A program made the translations under genes and the position numbers. The notes below the pieces were generated by a model. The model ran no database searches. It saw nothing but the letters and a program-made list of their open reading frames with translations, and was not told where the DNA came from. 64,000 nt of DNA from assembly GCA_966211955.1 (NCBI GenBank), contig CBIHOF010000003.1, positions 62,001 to 126,000 of the forward strand, read 5' to 3'. Shown piece by piece: positions 8,462 through 16,118 of this stretch. This DNA is from Albitalea sp966211955. GTDB taxonomy: Bacteria > Pseudomonadota > Gammaproteobacteria > Burkholderiales > Burkholderiaceae_C. The first letter of the stretch is position 1; each line of letters starts with the position of its first letter.

Positions 8462-8944
8462 TCAGTTGAGCTTGATGAGCGGTGCGAGCAATCGCAGCAG
8501 CCGCTGGCTGCGGGTCGCGAAACTCGTGCAGACGATCTCCACGTCGCCTTGCGCGCCGAGCTTGATGCGCGCCTGCCCGTTGCGCAGCACCAGGTCGCCC
8601 TGCGTCTCGATGACGAGCGATTCGGGCCGGGATGCAAACTGCGCAGCCGACACCACCGGCTGTGCCGCCGCCTCGCGCGCACCGATGCGGCCGAGGATGA
8701 CCGGCACGTCCGGCTGCGCATGCGCTCCGTCGCCCAGCCACAAAAGCACCGCATCGCCTTGAGAAAGCAGCGCGCTGGCCGACTCCGGGTTCAGCAGCTC
8801 GCAGGCCAGCGCCTGCGCCATGCCCGGCAGGCGCACCTCGACCAGCCCGCCGTCGGTGAAGCCCGTGACCTCCGCCCGCCGGATCGCCTGGCCCTGCGCG
8901 AGCAGCGGCACGAGCTGCGGCGCGAGATCGAGAAGATTGGACAT
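8462..8944 (-). CDS. DUF6484 domain protein of the VgrG module
   Basis: 160 residues from ATG 8944, ten bases after the vgrG stop. The first half forms a small beta-barrel (AEVTGFTDGGLVEVRLPG, GDAVLLWLGD) and the second half ends in the pattern LVIETQGDLVLRNGQARIKL, a short beta-helix-like stretch similar to the C-terminal needle of VgrG proteins. This organisation matches DUF6484, found directly downstream of vgrG with TIGR02270 and DUF2169. It probably binds the VgrG tip or helps deliver the cargo. No enzyme motif. Family call is from overall pattern and context. Confidence 0.65.
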   Translation of the reverse strand: MSNLLDLAPQLVPLLAQGQAIRRAEVTGFTDGGLVEVRLPGMAQALACELLNPESASALLSQGDAVLLWLGDGAHAQPDVPVILGRIGAREAAAQPVVSAAQFASRPESLVIETQGDLVLRNGQARIKLGAQGDVEIVCTSFATRSQRLLRLLAPLIKLN

Positions 8945-8954
8945 GCGAGCCTCC

Positions 8955-11252
8955 TCAGCTGTTCTGGTTGATGTTGGACCCCTTGAGGTCCAGGTCGCCG
9001 GACGCCTCGATGACGATCTTTCCGCTGCCGTTGATGGTGATGCCCGAGCCCTTGAGCGCGATGTCGCCCCCGCTCTTGAGGATGAGCTCCGCGCTGCCGC
9101 AGCGAAGCACCAGCTCGGACGCCGCCTCGATACCGACCTTGGCCTTGCTGTTCACGGTGGTGTCGCCGCCGGACTGCAGGCTCATGGTGGAACCCGCCTG
9201 TGCCGAGTAGGCGGCGCCCGCCTTGTGCGCCATCTTCGCGCCGGCATCCAGCGTCATGTTGGTGCCGGCCTTGATGGACTTGCTGATGCCGACGTTCTCC
9301 GTGCTGATCGCCCCCACGCCGACGATCTTCGCGCCGGCCACTTCCTGCAAGAGCGCGGCGCCCACCGCATGGTTCATGGCCCCGCCCACGCTCAGTGCAT
9401 ACACCGCGCCGATGGTCTCGGTCTTCATCAGTGCCACCTTGACCGTCTGCGTGCTGGAGAAGGTCTGCGAGTCCGCGCCCGTGACGGTGAGCGTCCGAGT
9501 GCCGCCGACGCTTTCGCTCTGGTTCACGACCACGCTCAGGTTCTCGTTGGCCTTCACCGTCTTGATGCGATCGCCGGTGACGGTGATGTCCTGCTTGCCG
9601 CCGACAGTGATCGTCTGGTTCACCTTGACCGACTGTTTGTGGTTGTTGCCCACCGACTGCGTCTGGTTGTTGCCAACCGATTCCGTATCGTCCACGTCGA
9701 TGGTGTCGGTGCGGTTGTTGTGCACCGTCGTCGTCTGGTCATGCTCGATGGTCGAGCCCATGTCGTACTGGCCGTGGATGGTGAACTTCTCCTTGCCCGG
9801 CGTGTCGTCCATCGACATCTCGTTGTAGCCGGTGGCCTTGTGGCTCTTGGACTTGATGCCGCTGAGCACTGCGCCCTCGGGCAGTGCAAAGGGCGCCGTC
9901 TGCTCGGCGTTGTAGACGCGGCCGGTGACGATCGGCTGATCCGGATCGCCTTCGAGGAAATCGACCACCACCTCCTGCCCGATGCGCGGGATCGACACCG
10001 CGCCCCAGCCCTTGCCCGCCCACGGCTGCGACACCCGTACCCAGCATGAACTCTTCTCGTTCTTCTTGCCGTAGCGGTCCCAGTGGAACTGCAGCTTCAC
10101 GCGGCCGTGCTTGTCGGTGAAGATCTCCTCGCCCGCAGGCCCCACCACCAGCGCCGTCTGCGGCCCCTGCACGAAGGGCTTGGGGGAGCGCCGCTCGGGC
10201 CGATATTGCTGCGCAGACGGAATGGCGAAGAACTGGCAGTTCATCGACCCCGCCGGGTTGCCTGCCTCGTAGCCATCCACCTGCGCCTGCATCGACAGGC
10301 TGGTGACGAGGTACTGGTCGTTCTGGTCCGGGCGTGGGTGGTGGGTGAGCTTCAGAAGGTGCCCCACCTCGATGCCGTGCGCATTCGAATCACCCTTGAG
10401 CACCGCGAAGGGTGTCTGCTGTTCGTCCATGCGGTCTTCGGCCCACTGCGCGCCGTCGCTGGACTGCACATAGTCGCCCTGGAAGTCGAACACCTCGTAG
10501 TCGGACAGGCTGTAGGGCCGGGTCTTGTCGGCCTTTACCTTCAGGTCGGTCGACGGCCGTTCGAAGTCATAGCTTGTGAGCGCGACCTTGCCCGCGCGCA
10601 CCTCGCGCCAGAAGCTCCAGCTCGACACGCATTCGATGTCGGGCGCGTCCTGTGCGCCTTCTTCGATGTAGGGCAGCGATGCGCACAGCGGCGATGCGTC
10701 GTGCGCGCTCTGCGAATCCACGAGTACCAGCTTGTGCTTGCCATCGCTGTGCTCGAAGTACCAGTAGATGCCTTCGTGCTCCATCAATCGCGCGACGAAG
10801 TTGTAGTCGGTCTCGCGGTACTGCACGCAATACACCCACTTGCGATAGCTGCGGAAGAGCTTGAACTGGAAGTTGGCAACGCCATGGTCCTCGAACACCT
10901 TTTTCACGATGTCCGGCACGCTCATCTCCTGGAAGATGCGGCAATCCGACGTTCGCGTGAGAAACCACAGCCACGGGTTCACCGTCGCCTGGTAGGTGAA
11001 GTAGCTGCCACGGTGCACGCCGGCGCCGAAGCGGGTCACGAACCCGTTGAAGTGGCGCTTGCCGTCGTCGCGCAACTGCATGGTCACCGTCACCGGTTTG
11101 CCCAGCAAGTCTTCGGGCTTGAGATCAGGCTTCTTGCTCAGCAGGTTGAGTTGCATCTCGCCGAGCGAACTCAGGCCCGCCGACGAGCTCATCGACTCGA
11201 ACAGCAGGTCATCGGCAGGCAGCGGCGATTTGAGAGTGATGGGAGGCGGCAT
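8955..11252 (-). CDS. vgrG: VgrG spike protein (TssI)
   Basis: 765 residues forming the T6SS spike. The N-terminal two thirds have the gp27/gp5-like layout: YFTYQATVNPWLWFLTRTSDCRIFQ (phage-tail hub), REVDYNF-type stretch YRETDYNFVARLMEHEG, then the OB-fold signature HGRVKLQFHWDR and SCWVRVSQPWAG (about 390-420). The C-terminal part (about 500-765) is a long run of short beta-strand repeats, including an SVGNNQTQSVGNNHKQS block, forming the needle. No extra toxin domain follows, so it is a structural VgrG whose cargo comes from the linked genes downstream. Start ATG 11252 with GAAGG upstream. A TGACTTTCG motif lies 57 bp upstream, suggesting its own promoter. Confidence 0.95.
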   Translation of the reverse strand: MPPPITLKSPLPADDLLFESMSSSAGLSSLGEMQLNLLSKKPDLKPEDLLGKPVTVTMQLRDDGKRHFNGFVTRFGAGVHRGSYFTYQATVNPWLWFLTRTSDCRIFQEMSVPDIVKKVFEDHGVANFQFKLFRSYRKWVYCVQYRETDYNFVARLMEHEGIYWYFEHSDGKHKLVLVDSQSAHDASPLCASLPYIEEGAQDAPDIECVSSWSFWREVRAGKVALTSYDFERPSTDLKVKADKTRPYSLSDYEVFDFQGDYVQSSDGAQWAEDRMDEQQTPFAVLKGDSNAHGIEVGHLLKLTHHPRPDQNDQYLVTSLSMQAQVDGYEAGNPAGSMNCQFFAIPSAQQYRPERRSPKPFVQGPQTALVVGPAGEEIFTDKHGRVKLQFHWDRYGKKNEKSSCWVRVSQPWAGKGWGAVSIPRIGQEVVVDFLEGDPDQPIVTGRVYNAEQTAPFALPEGAVLSGIKSKSHKATGYNEMSMDDTPGKEKFTIHGQYDMGSTIEHDQTTTVHNNRTDTIDVDDTESVGNNQTQSVGNNHKQSVKVNQTITVGGKQDITVTGDRIKTVKANENLSVVVNQSESVGGTRTLTVTGADSQTFSSTQTVKVALMKTETIGAVYALSVGGAMNHAVGAALLQEVAGAKIVGVGAISTENVGISKSIKAGTNMTLDAGAKMAHKAGAAYSAQAGSTMSLQSGGDTTVNSKAKVGIEAASELVLRCGSAELILKSGGDIALKGSGITINGSGKIVIEASGDLDLKGSNINQNS

Positions 11253-11308
11253 GTCGTGCCTTCACCGGATGCCGCATGGTTGAGGCAGCGGCGCCCAGCG
11301 TAAAGCGA

Positions 11309-11318
11309 CGAAAGTCAT
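11309..11318 (-). promoter_or_regulatory. TGACTTTCG motif upstream of vgrG
   Basis: Minus strand reads ATGACTTTCG, 57 bp before the vgrG ATG in the 110 bp gap (11253-11363) that follows the broken Tae4-like gene. Matches the cores upstream of tssA and the kinase. Regulatory role is inferred. Confidence 0.4.
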
Positions 11319-11363
11319 TGCGCAGCCGCTTCGACAAGCGAACGCGCACGCTCACACCCCCGA

Positions 11364-11833
11364 CTACCGCGCCGCTTGCGTCAGAAAAGCCACCGCAACA
11401 ACCGACGCAATGGTGACCAGGACGGGCAGCGTCCACCGTTTGCCCGGGGCATGGCGATGAGCCGCGACAACTGCGGCAGTCGACGCACACAGCAGCGGAA
11501 AGACCACCGAGAAGGCCATCATCGAAAGCGCCAGCCATTGCGGACAGGCCTCGTTGCATCTGGGAGTCCAGAACGCCCAAAGGCCTACGCTCGCGGCACA
11601 GCCGCCCAGGAATGCCAACAGCACCATGAATCTCGCGGGCTTGCCGCCCACGATGACGCGTGCGGCACGCAGAGAGTTCAGTTCCACGCGCGCAGCATGC
11701 AAGGCGACGCTGACCTTGATTGCGCACTGATTCTCGAAACCCTTGGGCGGATCGCCTGTCTTCGGGTCGACGTATGGCTTGCTCGATGGATATCCAGCCC
11801 ACAAAGTCTTGAAAGCAATTGGAACCGCTGCAT
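11364..11833 (-). pseudogene. Tae4-like amidase remnant joined to a membrane-helix tail
   Basis: An ATG at 11833 with AGGG upstream lies 10 bp after the GIY-YIG gene, but its frame reads MQRFQLLSR and is not the frame of the recognisable protein. In the next frame the sequence continues IAFKTLWAGYPSSKPYVD, then FENQCAIKVSVAL. This matches the N-terminal part of Tae4 T6SS amidases, including the catalytic Cys in the NQCAI motif. A one-base loss near 11815-11820 would explain the shift. After about 60 residues the Tae4 similarity stops, the His/Asp catalytic half is absent, and the frame instead runs into three hydrophobic helices to a stop at 11364. A TTG at 11804 is the only in-frame start. 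So either a decayed effector with foreign sequence at its 3' side, or a short expressed membrane protein; I favour decay. Confidence 0.55.
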
Positions 11834-11843
11834 GTGGCCCTCT

Positions 11844-12278
11844 TCAGTCAACACCGTGAGTGTTGAACGCAGGTCGCAGGTAGCCGATCAGCAGATCCTC
11901 AAGAACCTCTGGAGAAGCCGTGACGGTCCAGCGAACGAAGATGCCGCAGGGGCCTGGCCCTCTGGACTTCTGCTGGATCTGCATCAGCAGCTGTGCCTTT
12001 CCGGCGTGACGAAGGGACGAGGTGACGCGCTGCCCGCCGGAGCGTGCCGACATGACAATCAATTTGGCCGGGTCAACGAGATAACTCTGCACCCGCGTGT
12101 ACAAGGTGCCGGCCTTCCCGACATAGAGGACGCCGGTGTTTCTTTCCAGCGCCGTGTCGTAGTTGGTAAAACAGTAGACGCCGGACAAGTTGGGCAACCG
12201 CTGGCGCTGGCTGCGCAGGGCCTCCACGGCAATCGGCGCAGACCATGGAATTCCGGCGAACCAGTCGGGTGTCGTCAT
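11844..12278 (-). CDS. GIY-YIG-like nuclease domain protein
   Basis: 144 residues, ATG 12278 preceded by GGAGGTGAG. The layout fits a GIY-YIG endonuclease fold: GVY at 33-35, a VLYVGKAG strand with YVG at 52-54, R62 in the helix after it, acidic residues E124/E127 in SPEVLEDLLIGYL, and N139 in RPAFN. These correspond to the tyrosines, arginine, glutamate and asparagine of the family's active site. It sits between clpV and the Tae4 remnant, inside the T6SS block, not beside a repair or restriction gene, which makes a DNA-cutting effector possible. No signal peptide or PAAR part. Alternative: a DUF-type GIY-YIG protein with no link to secretion. Immunity partner is not obvious; the broken gene downstream occupies that place. 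Confidence 0.65.
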   Translation of the reverse strand: MTTPDWFAGIPWSAPIAVEALRSQRQRLPNLSGVYCFTNYDTALERNTGVLYVGKAGTLYTRVQSYLVDPAKLIVMSARSGGQRVTSSLRHAGKAQLLMQIQQKSRGPGPCGIFVRWTVTASPEVLEDLLIGYLRPAFNTHGVD

Positions 12279-12307
12279 GTCATCTCACCTCCGTGAGCCT
12301 GGTTTCG

Positions 12308-15037
12308 TTACTCGAAGCAGTAGTCGAAGTCACCGTCCTTCACCCCGAGCCTCACCGCCTTCAAGGCCTGTCCATTGGACAACCTGCGCAGGTATTCAAG
12401 CGACACGCGCGGCAGCACGGTGTTCGTCAAAATCGCATCGATCACCCGCCCGCCCGACTCGGCCTCGGTGCAACGCGACACCACAAGCTTCACCACGTCG
12501 TCCCCGTATTCGAAGGGAATGCCGTGGTTGTCCGCCACGCGCTTCCTGATGCGCCCCAGCTGCAGCCGCACGATGTTGCCCATCATCTCGTCGGACAGCG
12601 GGTAGTACGGCACCACCACCAGCCGGCTCAGCAGGGCCGCAGGAAAGACCTTCAGCAACGGCTCGCGCAACGCTTTGGCGATGCCCTCGGGCTCGGGCAT
12701 CAGCTCCGGGTCGCGGCACATGTTCATGATCAGCTCACTGCCCACGTTGCTCGTGAGCAGGATGATGGTGTTCTTGAAGTCGATGCCTCGGCCTTCGCCG
12801 TCCTCCATCCAGCCCTTGTCGAAGACCTGGAAGAAGAGTTCGTGCACATCAGGATGGGCCTTCTCGACCTCATCGAGCAGCACAACGCTGTACGGGCGCC
12901 GGCGCACGGCCTCGGTCAGCACGCCGCCTTCGCCATAGCCCACGTATCCTGGCGGCGAGCCCTTCAGCGTGGACACGGTGTGCGCCTCCTGGAACTCGCT
13001 CATGTTGATGGTGATGACGTTCTGCTCGCCGCCGTAAAGCGACTCGGCGAGCGCAAGCGCCGTCTCCGTCTTGCCCACGCCCGAGGTGCCGCACAGCATG
13101 AACACGCCGATCGGCTTGTTCGGGTTGTCCAGCCGCGCGCGCGAGGTCTGGATGCGTCGCGCGATCATCTCCAGCGCATGCTTCTGGCCGATGACGCGCT
13201 GGTTGAGCGTGTCGGCGAGCTTGAGCACCGCCTCGACTTCGTTCTTCACCATGCGGCCCACGGGCACGCCGGTCCAATCCTGCACGACGCCTGCGACGGC
13301 CTGTTCGTCCACGGTCGGCAGGATGAGCGGGGAGTCGCCTTGGAGTTCGTCGAGGCGGGTTTGCAAGGTCGACAGTTCGCGCAGGAACGTGTCGCGCTCG
13401 GCGGCGCTGAGCTTGGCGCGCGCCTCATCGGGCGCAGGCGGTGCGTTGGGCGTCTCGGGGCTCGCCTCGGCTTTCTCTTGCATCGCCGCTCGCAAGCTCG
13501 CCCGAATCTCCAGGATGCGGTCCACCACCGCCCTCTCCTCCTCGTGCCGCTTTTGCAGCAGCGCCAGGCGCGTCTGTTCGTCGTCGATCGCCCGCACCGT
13601 GCGCTTGCGACGCTCCGCCACGTCAATGCCGATCGCTTCTTCTCGCCCGATGATCTCGCGCTCGATCGTGAGCGCCTCGAGCCGCCGCTGGCAGTCCTCC
13701 AGCGCGGCCGGCGTCGCATGCTGGCTCACCGCAACACGCGCGCAGGCCGTGTCCAGCAAGCTCACCGCCTTGTCCGGTAGCTGCCTCGCAGGGATGTAGC
13801 GATGCGACAGCCGCACCGCTGCCGTGATGGCTTCGTCGAGCAAGGCGACGCGGTGGTGCTTCTCGAGGATGGACGCCACGCCGCGCAGCATGAGCACCGC
13901 CTTCTCCTCGCTCGGCTCGTCCACCTGAACGACCTGGAAGCGCCGCGTGAGTGCCGCGTCCTTCTCGATGTGCTTCTTGTATTCGGCCCAAGTGGTCGCA
14001 GCAATCGTGCGCAGCTTGCCGCGTGCCAGCGCCGGCTTGAGCAGGTTGGCGGCATCGCCCGTGCCGGCCGAGCCGCCGGCGCCGATCAGTGTGTGCGCCT
14101 CGTCGATGAACAGGATGATCGGCTTGGCCGAGGCCTGCACTTCGTCGATCACCGAGCGCAGCCGGTTCTCGAACTCGCCCTTCATGCTGGCGCCCGCCTG
14201 CAGGAGGCCGATGTCCAGCACATGCAGCGACACGTCCTTGAGCGAAGGCGGCACGTCGCCACGCGCGAGGCGCAGCGCAAAGCCTTCCACCACCGCCGTC
14301 TTGCCCACCCCGGCCTCGCCGGTGAGGATGGGGTTGTTCTGCCGGCGACGCATGAGGATGTCGACGATCTGCCGGATCTCCTCGTCGCGTCCAGCCACGG
14401 GGTCGATCTCGCCCTTGCGAGCACGTTCGGTCAGGTCCACCGCATAGCGCTTGAGTGCTTCCTGCTTGCCCATGGCGGCGGGTGCGATCGCGCCGCTGGC
14501 TTCGCCGGGCTCACCCGTGGCGTTGTCACCACCGCTGCCATCACTCGCGCGCAAGCCATCTTCCGGCGAACCGCCGACGATGCGCGCGAAGTTGTCGGTG
14601 AGGTCATCGACCTTGATGCGATCGAACTGGCGCGACACGGTCATCAGCGCGTTGCGCAAGGACGGCGTCTTCAAGAGACCCACCACGAGGTAGCCGGTGC
14701 GTACCTGCGTGTCGCCGAACATGAGCGAGCCATACACCCAGGCGCGTTCGACGGCGTTCTCGACCCAGCTCGACAGGTCCGTGACCGAACTCGCGCCGCG
14801 CGGCAGGCGGTCCAGCGACGCCGTGAGGTCGGCGGCGAGCGCCGCACTGTCCAGGCCATAGTGCTTGATGATGCGGTGCAGGTCCGAGTCCTGCGTGTTG
14901 AGGATCTGCACCAGCCAGTGCTGCAGCTCCACATACGCGTTGCCTCGCAGCTTGCAGAACACGGTGGCGCCCTCGATGGCCTTGTAGGCCAGCGGATTGA
15001 GTTTGCCGAACAAGGCAGTGCGCGAGATTTCAGGCAT
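12308..15037 (-). CDS. clpV: T6SS sheath-disassembly ATPase ClpV (TssH)
   Basis: 909 residues, normal for ClpV. Hexameric AAA+ ATPase that extracts and recycles contracted TssB-TssC sheaths. Domains in order: Clp N-terminal domain (about 1-160) preceded by the helix that binds TssC, first AAA+ with Walker A GEAGVGKT (240-247) and FIDEAHTLIGAGG, a coiled middle domain (about 440-560), second AAA+ with GTSGVGKT (near 650) and VVLLDEVEKAHPDV, and the D2-small domain at the end. Start ATG 15037 has GGAG six bases upstream; a second ATG at 15049 would add four residues. Its start overlaps the tssG stop by 8 bp, indicating coupling. Confidence 0.95.
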   Translation of the reverse strand: MPEISRTALFGKLNPLAYKAIEGATVFCKLRGNAYVELQHWLVQILNTQDSDLHRIIKHYGLDSAALAADLTASLDRLPRGASSVTDLSSWVENAVERAWVYGSLMFGDTQVRTGYLVVGLLKTPSLRNALMTVSRQFDRIKVDDLTDNFARIVGGSPEDGLRASDGSGGDNATGEPGEASGAIAPAAMGKQEALKRYAVDLTERARKGEIDPVAGRDEEIRQIVDILMRRRQNNPILTGEAGVGKTAVVEGFALRLARGDVPPSLKDVSLHVLDIGLLQAGASMKGEFENRLRSVIDEVQASAKPIILFIDEAHTLIGAGGSAGTGDAANLLKPALARGKLRTIAATTWAEYKKHIEKDAALTRRFQVVQVDEPSEEKAVLMLRGVASILEKHHRVALLDEAITAAVRLSHRYIPARQLPDKAVSLLDTACARVAVSQHATPAALEDCQRRLEALTIEREIIGREEAIGIDVAERRKRTVRAIDDEQTRLALLQKRHEEERAVVDRILEIRASLRAAMQEKAEASPETPNAPPAPDEARAKLSAAERDTFLRELSTLQTRLDELQGDSPLILPTVDEQAVAGVVQDWTGVPVGRMVKNEVEAVLKLADTLNQRVIGQKHALEMIARRIQTSRARLDNPNKPIGVFMLCGTSGVGKTETALALAESLYGGEQNVITINMSEFQEAHTVSTLKGSPPGYVGYGEGGVLTEAVRRRPYSVVLLDEVEKAHPDVHELFFQVFDKGWMEDGEGRGIDFKNTIILLTSNVGSELIMNMCRDPELMPEPEGIAKALREPLLKVFPAALLSRLVVVPYYPLSDEMMGNIVRLQLGRIRKRVADNHGIPFEYGDDVVKLVVSRCTEAESGGRVIDAILTNTVLPRVSLEYLRRLSNGQALKAVRLGVKDGDFDYCFE

Positions 15038-16118
15038 GGGAAGCTCCATGGCGAGCCAGGAAGGAGGTATCGGGGCGCAGCCGCAGGTCGGCGCGGTCAT
15101 GCTGCGCGCCCTGCGGACCGAGCCAGGAGGTGACGCCCAGCCGCACGTGGCGGCCCGCGCGCGGCGGCGGCACCGCGGCTCGGGCCAGCACGAGCTGCAC
15201 GTCCCACGTGAGGTCCAGCCCGGTGTATTGCTGCACCCAGTCGCGCAGCGCGGCCCAGTGCTCGCCGCCCGGCAAGAAGGACTCGTACTGCGTGAGCGTG
15301 AGCGGCCCGAGACGGATGCGGAACTTGAACTGATGGTCGCGCAACTTCGCGCCGTTGGTGGCGCTCGTGCCCAGCAACGCCGCAGGTGCGCGGCTGCGTT
15401 CAGGGCGGCTGCGTGCGTAGCCGAGGCGGCTGCGGTCCTCGTCGGCCAGCACCAGCCACTGCGCGATGCGCTCGTCGATCCGCACCGGCACGCCGAAGTA
15501 CTGCGACAGCAGTTTTGCCAAGCCCTCCGGATGCCGGCTGCGAGAGCCCAGCAGGCCGGCCTGGAAGAGCCGCGCCTCGCGCGCGACCGTGCCGCGGCCG
15601 TGTGACGCATCGAACCCGAAGCCCGCGCCCAGCCAGGCGGCGAAGCGGTCGTCATCCGGCCGGTCTCGATGCACCGCGGGCTGTGACTGCGCCCACGCGC
15701 GATAGAACAGCACGAGCAGCCGGTGATGGAAGACGTCGAGAAATCGCGCGATGGTCGGGTCGCCGCGCAACCTCAGCCGCTCGCGCGTGTACTCCGTGAG
15801 ATGCAGCGGCATCGGCCCCTGCGGCCCCAGCAGGCCGAAGAAGCGTACGCCCAGCCGCGGCGCGCCGCCCCGCCCGGCCTCGAAGCTTTGCAAGGCGGCG
15901 GGTGCGAAATCAAGTTCCGCGTCCTGCCCCAGCCGCAACGCTTCTTGCGATGGCCGCCGCGCCTGTCCCCAGCGCGGCCACTGCGGGCACAGCGTTTCCA
16001 CCCGTCGCAACACGGCGAAGAAATCGTGCTCGCGCGGCTTGGAAGCCAGCTCGTCGAACAAGGCCGACAGCGCTGCCGGGTCGGGCACCGCCGCTGTGAG
16101 CCCCGCCTCGCGCTTCAC
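15030..16118 (-). CDS. tssG: T6SS baseplate wedge protein TssG
   Basis: 362 residues from a GTG start whose GTGA overlaps the tssF stop by 4 bp. The family's features are present: RFLDVFHHRLLVLFYRAWAQSQPAV in the first half, LLGPQGPMPLHLTEY, and a C-terminal block with LGPLTLTQYESFLPGG and YTGLDLTWDVQLVL. TssG forms the baseplate wedge with TssE, TssF and TssK around the VgrG hub. The gene lies between tssF and clpV, in the usual order for T6SS clusters. Length is normal for the family. Confidence 0.92.
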   Translation of the reverse strand: MKREAGLTAAVPDPAALSALFDELASKPREHDFFAVLRRVETLCPQWPRWGQARRPSQEALRLGQDAELDFAPAALQSFEAGRGGAPRLGVRFFGLLGPQGPMPLHLTEYTRERLRLRGDPTIARFLDVFHHRLLVLFYRAWAQSQPAVHRDRPDDDRFAAWLGAGFGFDASHGRGTVAREARLFQAGLLGSRSRHPEGLAKLLSQYFGVPVRIDERIAQWLVLADEDRSRLGYARSRPERSRAPAALLGTSATNGAKLRDHQFKFRIRLGPLTLTQYESFLPGGEHWAALRDWVQQYTGLDLTWDVQLVLARAAVPPPRAGRHVRLGVTSWLGPQGAQHDRADLRLRPDTSFLARHGASHA

